Shown here piece after piece: positions 15,401-26,446 of a stretch of 64,000 nucleotides of DNA (the stretch's first letter is position 1; every line of letters begins with the position of its first letter). The notes beneath the pieces were generated by a model. It worked only from the letters and a program-made list of their open reading frames with translations, ran no database searches and had not been told where the DNA came from. The DNA comes from Dipylidium caninum (lineage: Eukaryota; Platyhelminthes; Cestoda; Cyclophyllidea; Dipylidiidae): positions 1,798,001 to 1,862,000 of the forward strand of contig QEYB01001046.1 of the NCBI GenBank assembly GCA_017562135.1. Reading direction: 5' to 3'. The translations under genes and the position numbers were made by a program.

Positions 15401-16589
15401 AGAAAGCGGTCGCTTTCATAACATCTCTTTCATCTATCCGGTTGGCTTCTCGACTACACGCATTTATTGGTCCTATCGGAGGCCCGGTCAGCGTTGTCAT
15501 TATATTTGCATAATCACAGACTCCAGTCAAATAAGTCAAAGTGGCAACGATCCGGAATTTCTGGGTGACCTGCCCTCTGCCCATCCTAGTCCTATTTTCT
15601 CCGTGATTGTCAAGGAGCCCGGTCTCCCCGATGCGTGTTTCAAGGCAGGCGACTGCAACATTTTGTGGCAGCACATTCTTCGCCTCATTCGAGATAGTCG
15701 CCAACAAGCAAGTCCAAATGCGCTTCGGCTTTTACCTGAGATGTTACAGGGTGAATGTCTTTTTGGCCTCAATGAACCTCATATTATTCGTGCAATAGAA
15801 TCTCTTCCTGGTGTGGAGCATCTCACCGGCTATGTATTTAAGTTTGGCAAGATGCAACTCATCTCCCGAATGCCTGTAATGATAAACCCAACAGGTTGTG
15901 CTCGCTCAGAGCCAAAGCGGCGGAATTATGTACGGAGTTGTGATCGAGAGCAGGAGCCCGGGCAGGAGAGAGTGTTGCATCAGAACTATCCCACCGCTTC
16001 GCAGCCCCATTTAGGATTTCTAAGACCTTTGAATCAAATCCCCCACTATTGCTCTTCCTCTGCTTATCTCTCCGTCTCCTCTCCTTCCGGTCCTGCAATA
16101 GCTCCAGCAGGCAAGCAGTCGCCCTCCACGCAATATCGTGCTTTACAGAATGAATGGAGAAATAACGTCCTTCTCGCCCGCTCCAAAATCCAGGGTTTAG
16201 GGCTGTTCGCCTCTCGCGACATCGAGAAAAACGAGTTTATTATTGAGTATTTGGGCCAACTGATTCGCAACGAGGTTAGTAACCGAAGGGAGCGCCTCTA
16301 TGAGTCTCAAAATCGTGGGATTTATATGTTTCGCGCGGACGACAACTGGATAGTTGACGCGACTATGTATGGTGGACTGGCGAGGTATATCAACCACTCT
16401 TGTGAGCCCAACTGCATTGCGGAAGTGATTCTTTACGAAAACCAAAAACGCATAATCATTATTGCGAATCGTTTGATCAAAAAGGGGGAAGAATTGACGT
16501 ACGATTATAAATTAGACGTTGAGACAGACAAGGGGAGTCGGATACCGTGTTTGTGTGGGTCACAATTTTGCCGCAAGTGGATGAACTAG
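12490..16589 (+). CDS. trr/KMT2C-like: Histone H3K4 methyltransferase, KMT2C/D C-terminal type (Trithorax-related)
   Basis: Nuclear SET-domain enzyme expected to mono-methylate H3K4 at enhancers in a COMPASS-like complex with WDR5, RBBP5, ASH2L and UTX. Best model: exons 12490-13588 and 13648-16589, about 1,346 residues. Domains: a Cys-rich CxxC patch near residue 635; an extended PHD at about 781-886 (WVHVNCILW, CPKHK); FYRN about 935-992; FYRC about 1015-1101; a WDR5-binding WIN motif (INPTGCARSEPK) about 1111-1122; SET about 1205-1328 with YINHSCEPNC and GEELTYDY; and post-SET ending CRKWMN. WIN and SET match KMT2C/D rather than KMT2A/B or SET1. Basic NLS-like stretches (SPKKR, YKRKR, PPKRRR) are present. 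The two long frames differ in phase, so a 59-nt intron (13589-13647) is inferred. The N-terminal PHD clusters and HMG box of vertebrate KMT2C/D are absent. The ATG directly follows ttttctag, a splice-acceptor-like sequence. Confidence 0.9.
13589..13647 (+). other. Inferred 59-nt intron joining the two KMT2 reading frames
   Basis: The upstream frame (open to the stop at 13726-13728) and the downstream frame (open from 13599) overlap. Splicing CAG|GTGGTG at 13588/13589 to GCGTCAG|ACC at 13647/13648 restores one frame with no stop. The donor is weak and other junctions inside 13589-13728 cannot be excluded. A genomic frameshift or a sequencing error would look similar. If this intron is retained, translation ends after 412 residues, before every recognisable domain. 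Confidence 0.5.
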
Positions 16590-17780
16590 CTTCTCATTTG
16601 TCCATTCATTGCCTTAAACTTTATTGTTACCAAGTTTTTCAAAAACGATTGATTTATTTTTTGTATTTTGTTTTAGTCGTTTCTCCAGCTTCTTTCTCCC
16701 CCCTTTCGTTTGTCTTTTTCTTAGATCTCATTATTTTCTTGACTTGTATTATCTCATTTTCCTTCACAATTTCACTTTATATGCTCTGTCCTCTCTTTTC
16801 CTCGTGGTGTTTTTCATTACTGCCTGCCACGCTGCTGTGATAAGTGCCCATTTTGGAATATGTACAGCCATGATTGCAGGGCGTAGACGAGACAATGTTT
16901 TATCCTTTCATCTCACAAACAGGTGAAGAAAATCGTCCCAAATACGTGAATTGTTGCAAATCCATAATGAACTGTACGTATAAAGTCTATACTTATGAAT
17001 GTTTGCGTACACCTACCACTTCTCGTTTACTCTATCCCTAGGCTACACTTGTCTGTAAGATCTTTGCCACAGCTGTAATGTCGATGCCTACCACAGCCAA
17101 TGTACATAGGATATGCACACATCTTCCCTTCATCCCTCGATTCCTCCCATCCTATGATAACACCGCTCTGCTGCCAACATAATTAGCTGGCTGTGCTGCT
17201 GTATCCCCCCCCCCTCTCCTCCTCCTCCTCCCCCTTTACTCTTCCCTGGTGCCCCTAGCTTTGTGCATAATTTGTTAATCTCCAATGATTCTTTGCATAT
17301 ATATATATATACGTACATATATATATATAATTATAAATACACATATGCTTGCAATCACTTTGAGTTCTGAAAATGATGTATTTTGCTTGCACTGTATGCT
17401 TGTGATATTGTGTAATGATTAAGTTAAGTAGATTAAGAAAATCTCGCTACTTGAGTCCAATCCTGAACGTGTAAAAGAGTAGAGTGGTTTAGTAACTTTT
17501 TAAGGATCATTTGATTGAAAATTTTGGTAGAAAAATAATGCAAAATCAAACTCGATATAATATCTAAGTTATAATTGCTAACAATCTAAGTGGTCTAAGT
17601 GACTACGTTTGTCATATAATTAAAAATTCCAGACTTCTCCGTTTTTTGTTGTTGGCTAGTGTTAATTTATCAAACCGGGGTAATGTTACCGCAATTATGG
17701 TTTTTAATGAACCTTTGATGTTATTTTCGGATTGCCCAAGGCACATTACGCTGATTATAATTCCTTTCTTTTTCAGCTAG
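16590..17780 (+). other. KMT2 3' UTR and spacer before RNPS1
   Basis: This is a T-rich stretch just after the KMT2 stop, then non-coding sequence with a C-rich tract near 17206 and TA repeats. No canonical AATAAA was noticed soon after the stop, so the 3' end of the KMT2 transcript is undefined. The spacer ends in a strong pyrimidine tract and cag at 17774-17776, just before the RNPS1 ATG. Confidence 0.6.
17297..17329. repeat. (TA)n microsatellite in two blocks
   Basis: Alternating TA runs at 17297-17311 and 17316-17329 are separated by a short cgtac interruption. They lie in the KMT2-RNPS1 spacer. Confidence 0.9.
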
Positions 17781-20700
17781 ATGCCAGTTGTCGAGAAAAG
17801 TAGTCGAGAGAGTCGGACTAGAAAACGATCAGGGGAGAAAGAGAAACATGGAATTTCTCCTCCGAAGACTGCTAGTGGTGCCATTAAGCGTCCACGCCGT
17901 TCGCGCTCTGCATCTTCATCTTCAGGTTCATCTTCCGGTTCTAGCTCCTCGGCCTCGCGAAGCAGTTCAACGGACAGTGGTTCAAGCAGTGGAACGAGTT
18001 CCAGCGGAAGCAGTTCTAGCAGTAGGAGCAGCCGAAGTTCTGCCTCTTCTCCTGCTGCTTCACAGAAGCGAAGTAGGTTTATCATCATTTCTCTTCATTT
18101 GTGGCTGTTTATCACGTAAAAGTAGAGCAAGTTGAGTCTGCACTCTCGCTCTCGCAAGATTTCCAGTCTATTGTACGTCCTCTCATTTTAGACAGACCCT
18201 TGGACAGCAGGCTGAAGAAGAAGGAAGGAGCTCCTGCGAAGCCTCGGGATACGAAGGATGTGCCCCGGAAGAGGTCTCCCTCTCCACGTGAGTAACATAA
18301 AAAACGGTGAATGACCGAGTTGTACTCATTCAATAGGTATTTTGATAGATGATCCCCAACCCTGTCCAACGCTTACAGGTTCTCGTGCCGGAAGAAATGG
18401 ACGTGAAGAAAGAACGCGTTTAAACAGGAGATCGTCGTCACCCCGTGAGTCGTTTATCCTGATTTTTGGATAACTTTCTGTAACTTTACGAAATATATTT
18501 TGTGTTTACATCCTTTTTAGGTTCTAAGTCTAGTAAAACACTTGCTAGCTCCCGCAGCAAGGATGGCAGATACGCCGACAGAAAGGCCTCCCCATCACCA
18601 CGTAAGACAGCCTTCTTTGGAGATCACTAACCGTTATATGCTGGGTAAAATAGGTGTTTTAATTTGGCTGTCAATTTAAGATAAATCAGTGCGTTGACGG
18701 GGTTTGTTTTATTTCAATTTTTTAAGGATACTTGAGCAACCCCAACTCTTATAGTTGCGCATGTTTTGACGCCAACTTTAAATACTTTGGTGTTCTACTT
18801 TTCTTACTTGCCTCAGAATCTGTAGTTCGTGTTCTCTTTGGCAACTTGGTGAGATATTTTATCCTAAGATTCTTGTCGGAACAATTTGTGCTTCGTTGCA
18901 CTGTCAAGATTCCCTAGTGTTTTGTCCAGCTATTCTGAGTTTCAAAAGCAAGTACTCTGCGATTTTGAAGCGAAAAGTTGTGAATAATTTACTATAGTTG
19001 GGATTAAAACCAATTAAATTTTGCTAAGTACCTTCTCTCGTACGTGTCATAAGAATTCGATCAATCACAGTCTCAACCATATTCCAGATAATTTTATTAT
19101 CTCATCATCACTAATTTTTTGGTTCTGTTATCATAATCGGACCTTGGGTCTTTCGATATTGCCGTCACTTTTCTATTAAGTCCCAAATTCAGCTTACCAA
19201 ATCTGACTGACCAAGCAATTTCTATATAGGTCGTGTTTCGGAAAAAAAACCTGCCGGGTTTGAAACTAGCAGTGGAGCTCGAGCTCCTGATGATAAGGCC
19301 ATTTCCCGGAAGAAGTCCCCGTCCCCTCGTAAGTCAAAGTGAAAGTGATGTATTTAGTTCTTGCTCCTCAAATCATTCGTTGATCGTTTTAGGCCGCCCC
19401 TCGGAAAAGAAACCCAGCACTTCTGACGGTTCATCCTCCCGTGGGAAAGATGAGAAGTCTTCGGCATCCGCAAAACCATCTTCGCCTCGTGAGTACCAGT
19501 GTTAACGCAGTAGTAGACCGTGTATCTCCCATTATTTAGAGAGGAACTAAAACTTATCATCATTTGCTACCATCCAAACGCGTAACACCGGTTTCTGACA
19601 CATTGGTTGCAGTAGTTATTTACATCAACATTGCCCACTCAAGTTTGATACAGGCAGCATATCATGAATGGTTACAACAATGGAGACACATTTCTGTCTC
19701 CAATTCTAACCTTTAGACCGCTCCTTTGAGCAAACTAAGCGAACTGTTGAAGAAAAGCCTCCGGTTCCTGCTGTCACCGTTGTCAAGCCAACGGTAGAGA
19801 AGAAACCTTCCGTCGAAGAGTCATCGAAAAAAAGTATTGAAGTCATTGAACAACAGAAGATGTCCCTGGTCCCTGTTAACAACAAGGTTGGGAAACAGGA
19901 GGCTAGGGAACCTCCCACCAATATCGAGAAGCAACATCAGCAGGATGTAGAAGTGCGGAAGGAGAATGAAAAGGATGGCGAGAAGGTGGCGGCTTTAAAG
20001 ACAGCGAAGAAGTCGTCGGAAATACAAGTATCGAAGGAAAAGGAGGCAAACAGTTCTAGATTAATATCTCTCGCACTGCCCGAATTCACTCGTATTATGG
20101 TAACCAAGCTCTCCAGAAATGTTACCCAGGTATGTCCTTTGGTTTTCTTTGTGGGTGTCGGCGCAAATAGGTATTTTCTATTAAACCTCTCAAGTTTCAT
20201 TGAACCTATTTAAATTTGGTCAGGCAAATGCTTTTATTAAATGTAGTTCTTGCAAAATCAAAAACAATAAGTGTGCTCTTTATTAAAAGTAGGACCAGTC
20301 GAAAAATGCTTCCTTTTTCCCTTAAAGTTCTATTGGTAATATCCATTTAAATCGGCTGAATAGTAACTGAATGTTTGGCTTGTTTGCTTGCTGGCAGTTC
20401 ATAACTTGGTCATTACAAGGCGATTACGCTATTTGAATTAACTTCGGTTTAATGTTGCAAATGACGGTTACCATAGTGTGCATATAAATGGGCCCTTTTT
20501 AATCCACCTACCGTTGAATTAGGTTAACACTGCTGCCTCCCTACTTGGTGTGTACTATGGATGCTTTGGATAAAATGTTATTGTTGGCACTCTTTTCTGT
20601 TCCCCATGCTTTTGGACTGTGGTCCCCTACATTTTTATGTCAAAACTTGATTTATATCATATCCAGCATCTGGGACAGTCACCTGTTTTTACTAATCTTT

Positions 20701-23700
20701 TAAGCGGTGAGTGATGTGGTACTGGTACCGTAAGAAGATTGCTTGCACATTCTCGGCAATACCTTATCATTCATTATGGGGCTCCTGTAGCGCTCGTTCA
20801 TGATCGAATTTTTAAACGACCATTTGAAAGAAAATTCATTTCTACATTTATTACTTAAGAAATTGTATGTTCATCGCCCGATCATTACGTAACATTACTC
20901 TTTGGATTTCTCTCCCCCCACACATTTCCCTACTATTTTTTTTGTAAGAGCAAGAAATCAACGTCAAAGGATTTGTAATTTATCATTCATGGATAGGGAG
21001 TGAATGACTGCTGGCAATTGCCACTTAAATGTTGCATAATTCTTCGAGGTGAAATACTTGATGTCTGAATATAGTTTTCTAATTTTTTGCAAGCACATGA
21101 ACTGCCTTTTGGAGGATTTCTCTGCACTCTTTTTGTCCATTTCATAAACATAGGCACATGTCTCTGAGATCTTCTCGACGTGGGGTCAAGTGAAATCAGT
21201 GGAAATGCCTTCGGACCATATGCACCCCGAGTTCCATCGAGGCTTTGCCTACGTTGACTTCATCAACCCTCAAGCGGCATCGGACGCCGTGAATTACATG
21301 AACGGTGGCCAAATTGACGGCCAAGAAGTAAATGTAACCGAGGTGCTACCACCACCGCCAACGCAACCTCCCAACTCACGGTCAGGCAGACAACTTTCAC
21401 CTCTAGGCTCACGCAACAACAGACGTCGCCACCATCAAACTTCTCCAACGTAGGATTTTTTATTGGCTTCATTTTCTTGAATAAATGTTGAATCCCTTTT
21501 ATTAGCCGTTTGTTTGACTCTTTTCGTATGTTTGTTTATTTCTATACTCTAGAATTGGTCCACTCCTTTTTTTGAGTCAATCTCGTTTGGAGTAATAGAT
21601 CTCACTTTTTAATGTCCACTGCTAAATAGATTTCCGCTTTGAGTTTCTTGTTGGCTTTTCGTCACAACTGGTATTTATTCCTTAGTAAGTTTTGGCGCGT
21701 TAAATATATCTACGATTAAGTTTGATACATTTGGCTCTTGTTGCGTATTTAAAGGGTGGTTATGAAGCACTTTGGTCTCCCTCATTCCCCTCAAAGTGTA
21801 TTGCCATCATGGTACTGTCGTCACATGTGAATGTTTTCCTTCTAAGAACCTAGATATATACATGCCGTACTAAGTGTTCTCTAAAAATATTGCGTCGTAG
21901 AATTCACCTATATTCATATAACAGGGGCACTTGATTGTTGCATCGTAGTTCTCAATGCAATGAATTGTGTATGTTGGGGACCTATATGTTCATCAACATC
22001 TCCAGAGCCCTAAGTCCTATAAGGCTTGTATAGTCAAGTATGTAGACCTAGGGTTGTCATGAAAGGCTGCTGACCGTGCTGTGAATTCGTCCACTTCATT
22101 TTTTTTCTTTTTTGTCATAGGGGCCGACGTTCCGGTCATGAGGATGGAATGGTGCGCTCACGCGACGGTGGTGGTGGTGACCGTCACCATCGTGCAGTTG
22201 ATGACGACCGCGCGCGTCGGCAGCGCGCACGTTCACCATCCCCGCCTCCACGCTCCTCTCGTGCTGCTGCTGCCGGCAGTCCATTCGCTTCTCGCACAGC
22301 TGCCATTGTTGGTCGCAGCGGTGGTGGCGCTGCCGGAGGCGGCAACCGCTCGCCTCCTGCCGCTGCTGCCTCGCGCTATCGCCGACCAAGTGGGTGTGAT
22401 CTCCCCCCTCCCTTCCTCTTTCCCTATGTCACTGTAGTGGGTGTGCTTTTGCAGCACTTCCTGTGCAAGCTTGTACGCTGTGTTATTGATAGACAGGGTT
22501 GATTTTACTTCCTGACAGGTTTATGTCCCCAAAAGCCACCGCCCGGCTCGGTGTCGGCGCAGTGTATGTTTGCGGTCTGTAGGCCTTGATTTGCGCAAAC
22601 TGTGTTCTCACTGACCCCCGCAAAAATATTGACTTAATGCGTTTTCATTGGTCTCGCTCGGTATCTACCCTCTGTCCATCCCGTTTTTTTGCAACTACTT
22701 TACACTTAAATCCTGCCACTGAGTAGTACAGAAACAAGAGACTTTGCCGATGCTTGCATTCGGCCAGTCTGGGAATTAATTTGTGGTTTCTCCATTCGGC
22801 TTCCGAATATCGGTGTACCTGCACTACTTTTCATTGATTGACCACTTTGGTATACTTGCGATGTTTCCGTTTTGCGGCACTTAAAAACCCTTAAACGTGT
22901 TTTTTTCTTTTGCTATTCGTTTATTGATCTATACTTGAGCTTTAGAAGTGGACTGATTTCAATGGGCTTATATGGTGTGATTAGTCGCAACTCCTTCCAA
23001 TATGGCATTATTTTGTCACTTCACTGTAATTAAGCTCTATAATTGTGGCTGGAATGCCCACTTATCGGCGCTTGCATCCCATTTCATATCTCCGTAAAAC
23101 TTAAGACAGCTATGAAGCACATCACCTATTGCAAACCGTCAGTTTTCACGCAATTTTTCAGCATTCGAGTTTTTGATATAGTTTGATTGTTCCTTACGTC
23201 TTCAATTCCTCCCAGCTCAGCTAAATCCACTGACGAATTTCGCGTTCCCTATAATAATAAATTGCAATCGTGAAGAAGTCCTTTCCGATTTTATGCCACA
23301 GCTAGCTTGAAAGTTTTTTCAGCTGGGTGCTCGATGTTGCCGACTTTCCAGTTCGCCACTTCTTGCCCTTTGTTGTTGCTAAACATTCGTGACTGGCGCC
23401 CCGCTCGCTGTAACTGAGGCCACTTATAATAAACTAACACATCCGCATGGCATCAGGAGATAGTACCACTCCCCCCCCCTCCCCCCTCATTCTGTCCGTG
23501 CCTGCTCACACGTACATACATTGCACAAACGTCAGTAATGAAGATCTGTTTTATGTATTTTTATAGCAGAAGCACTTAGCATGTTATTTCTATTATGGAA
23601 AAGTATAGTGAAACGTCGAGGAAAAGTTCTTCGACTTACCAGAGCATAAACACTTTCGGTATCACGGGAAAAATACTCATGTGCACATTGGATATATATG

Positions 23701-24119
23701 ATTGAGCGGACTGTTGTGAAATTCACTTGGAACAAGTATTTTTTACGACAGGCCCTCCGGCAAAACGCGAGAAACGGTCGAGGAGTCCTTTGACTTCAAA
23801 TACACGGCCATCCGGTAATGCTGCCGTCCGAGGTACTGGGTTTGATGGAAAGCCGAGTGGCGGCGCAGTTGGTGATTCTGCCCCCAAAGAACCAATTGGA
23901 AAACAATCACAGCGTACGCCGAGTCGAGGAAAACAATCGGGAGGCGGCGTAACCTCTCGAAAGCGTTCCCCTTCCCCAAGTTCTACGTCGTCTTCATCCA
24001 CCACCACTTCGTCGTCGTCTTCGGGAGGAAGCAGTTCAAGATCATCTTCTTCGTCATCCACTTCGGCGTCCTCTTCGTCTCGTCGTCGTCATCGACCTCG
24101 TCCCCGTGCGCGTAGATGA
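17781..24119 (+). CDS. RNPS1: RNA-binding protein with serine-rich domain 1 (EJC/ASAP splicing factor)
   Basis: Nuclear splicing activator and exon-junction-complex partner that binds SAP18 with Acinus or Pinin. Exons: 17781-18072, 18192-18287, 18379-18444, 18521-18601, 19230-19328, 19393-19488, 19717-20129, 21154-21449, 22121-22389, 23752-24119. The total is 2,076 nt, 691 residues, with all phases consistent. The single RRM (about 365-450) is split by a 1,024-nt intron. It shows RNP2-like IMVTKLSRNVT, then EIFSTWGQVK, RGFAYVDF (RNP1) and MNGGQIDGQE, matching RNPS1 closely. The N-terminus has a long Ser run (about 45-90). The C-terminus is Arg/Gly/Ser-rich and ends in a second poly-Ser run and a basic tail. 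Human RNPS1 is about 305 residues, so this protein is more than twice as long. Much of the excess is in small repeat-like exons 2-6, exon 7, and the C-terminal exons. cag at 17774-17776 and tag at 17778-17780 both lie just before the ATG. Confidence 0.9.
21480..21485 (+). promoter_or_regulatory. Poly(A) signal AATAAA inside an RNPS1 intron
   Basis: AATAAA lies 30 nt after the exon-8 donor and 27 nt after an in-frame stop (21451-21453) that is used if the donor is not spliced. Together these could make a short, RRM-terminated RNPS1 isoform. See the findings. Confidence 0.5.
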
Positions 24120-24374
24120 ATGCACCGTCCGGGTTTTTATAGGTTTTTGATACAGGTTCCCATCCTCACTCCTCTCTCCCTAGGCTTCTCCTCTTGCTAT
24201 TTCTAATGCTTCAGCCGCTTCTAAATCTTAGGGTTCTGTGCCTACCTCTTATCCCAACATCACCTATAGCACTTCACCTTTCACTCGTATCTCCTGCATT
24301 CTCGTCCCTGAATTCGCCGAATTTGGAAAGAAGGGCATCTCCCGTCGCTACCATGCATGTGTGTGCGTGTTTGT

Positions 24375-24380
24375 AATAAA
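24375..24380 (+). promoter_or_regulatory. Poly(A) signal AATAAA for RNPS1
   Basis: A canonical hexamer 256 nt after the RNPS1 stop codon, preceded by a T/G-rich region. It defines a likely 3' UTR of about 280 nt and leaves a short gap to the convergent MRPL34 stop at 24656. Confidence 0.75.
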
Positions 24381-24655
24381 GACCTTTTACGTATTATCCC
24401 CTGGACTTAGTCCCATATAGTGCTTTGGACCAAAGGGGGCCAGGACTGGATTTGACGCAGAAATACCTATTCTGTGCGTCACAAGGTTGCATTGTGGCAC
24501 GGTCTCCATGACGCGGTAGAAATATACAATATTGGGTAAAATCGGGTCATGCACGGGAGGGGTTTCCAAGACGGGTCAGAAGGCGGTGTTCCTTAATAGT
24601 CTCACTAAGTAAAGTTGACCAAACAGGCATTTCAGGTGGGACCCTGAGGCGGATG

Positions 24656-25196
24656 TTACTTCCCGAATGGGACGAGATTTCTCTTGCCCCTGAGCAAGCG
24701 GCGGTACATGATTTCGCGCCCTTGCGGCGTGGAAAGGCGCGCTTCTTCACTGAACTTTGTCTCGCGTTTACTCATTAGCATTGGTTTGAGGCGCTTTGTC
24801 ATTATGGTGGTGGGTCCGATTCGAAACATGATTTTCTGCATCATCCGTTCGTATTCGCGAGGCAGAGTGTTGTTCCTGGCGTTATTAGCTAAGGTTTGAG
24901 GGTGCATCTGAAGGAAACCAAGAAAATAGGCTCGCCGAAGGTGCTCAGCAATCTCAGTTACAGTAAAGTGCTAGTTGACTATAAAACAGATGGTATGTAA
25001 ACCACATGACAAAAACAGTGAAGTATCGAATTAATGAAAATGAGCACTAGGCGTAAAATATTGTTGTCAACGTTGTTGGAATAACGCCAACCTGCGGTTC
25101 AAATTGAGGGTTCAGATTAAGGCTTCTGTGATAGGAGAAATGTTGATGAAATACTAATGGAACGCATCCCCTGTTCAAGACCTTCACGAAGCTCAT
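24656..25196 (-). CDS. MRPL34: Mitochondrial large-ribosomal-subunit protein bL34m
   Basis: Component of the mitochondrial 39S subunit that binds 23S-like rRNA. Two coding exons, 25196-25092 (35 codons) and 24970-24656 (104 codons plus stop), join in phase 0 across a 121-nt intron with CAG|GT and CTAG borders. The product is 139 residues. The first 25 or so are basic and hydrophobic without acidic residues, as expected for a mitochondrial presequence. The end, about 94-136 (TKRLKP, then RLSTPQGREIMYRRLLRGKR), fits bL34; human MRPL34 has RLSTPAG and RRMLKGRK at the same positions. The segment between the presequence and the bL34 core (about 36-90) is longer than usual and is rich in Arg and Asn. 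The gene is tail-to-tail with RNPS1 and divergent from CHMP2A. The identification rests on the short C-terminal domain only. Confidence 0.7.
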
Positions 25197-26446
25197 GTGT
25201 GTGATGTGACCAGGAATTGGAAGAGCGCAAAATGAGCGAGATAATAAAACACGATTGAACTTTATAAGTCAAGACGAAGCAATAAACTCCTCTTATGGTA
25301 AGGTATAAAGTTTTCGTATTTTATGACGTTTTTACGAAGACGAACTGCATCACTTTTGAGAGACCCATTGGCGCTTACTGCAAGCAAATACACAAGGCAA
25401 AATTCCTTAGACCTATTTCCTTTTGTGACTCCTATTAGCCTCAAATTTTAATGTCTTTTAATGCGCTATAAAGAGTCAAAATCAGAAAGTATTCCTTTCT
25501 TCATACTACAACTCAACAGACCAATTCGAGGGAAGGGTCGCAATTACGATTTAACATCATAAGTCGACACGAAGGTATTTAAAATCATCAGTAAGAGCGG
25601 TCGATTTAGCATGCTAGTCCGAAGAAAAGTTTGAAAGCCGCAGCTCCTCCAATTTTTCGAGTTGTAATTTCCTTGTTTTAGAAAACTATTTTATAACTGC
25701 GAATTTCAAATTGTGAACGTTTAAGAAATATCGCTTCCATGTTGTGATTAACAACGTTCTACACGGTCGACATCTGGGCCTTTGGGTTATTTAGTTGATT
25801 CGTAGCCCCGTTATTGCAGCTATATTGAATCCATTCTAAAGATCTGGCCTGCATCCGGGATAAATTTGATCCCTCTCCCAATTTTTCTCGCCAGCAGCGT
25901 TAACTTTTTAAGATCACCTGTTTATTGACCATTTTTAGCCGGTTAGTACTATAAAAAGCAACGACTAAATTAGCACTTAAGGAACATTCCCCTGTTTTGA
26001 GACAACTATAATGGGGAAAGTCCTCGTCTTGACACGTTTTAGTGTACTGCGCCAGTTAGGTAATGGCTCAAATTAGTCTTCGACGCAGCGGGTAAAAGTC
26101 AGTTTTCATGGACTTGGGGTGCGTTATCAACCCGGTTTTGAAATTTTAAAATATATGAAACTTCCTTGGCTCCTCGGTGAGAAATAGCTGTTCGTTATTG
26201 ACAAAACAGCAATTATTGTCTTATATTTGTCGCAAAATAATGGCCTGAAAAGTCAGCTTTTATCAAAATATATTTTTATAATACAATGCATATGGAGATT
26301 GGAGTTTCATAGACAGGTAGCGTATTAGGTATCTAGACGCGATTATTCATGGGTGTGTTTTACTTGGCCAATCCCGAAGCGCTCTTCGTAGTCGTTGCTT
26401 CCTGAGTCTACTCCCATATTCCAGCTTTCTGAACGTTTTCTCAGCA
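25197..26446. other. Divergent spacer between MRPL34 and CHMP2A
   Basis: AT-rich sequence of 1.25 kb between two divergent start codons, likely holding both promoters. A 60-codon minus-strand frame at 25262-25444 starts with TTG and is not convincing. The CHMP2A end shows gttttctcag immediately before its start. Confidence 0.6.

Noticed and set aside
17777..18088. Minus-strand Leu/Glu-rich frame
   Set aside because: Antisense shadow of the RNPS1 Ser-rich exon 1.
22081..22437. Leu/Val-rich plus-strand frame
   Set aside because: Out-of-frame reading of RNPS1 exon 9; the frame joined by splicing gives the Arg/Gly/Ser-rich tail.
23723..24061. Minus-strand Glu/Asp-rich frame
   Set aside because: Antisense shadow of the poly-Ser final exon of RNPS1.
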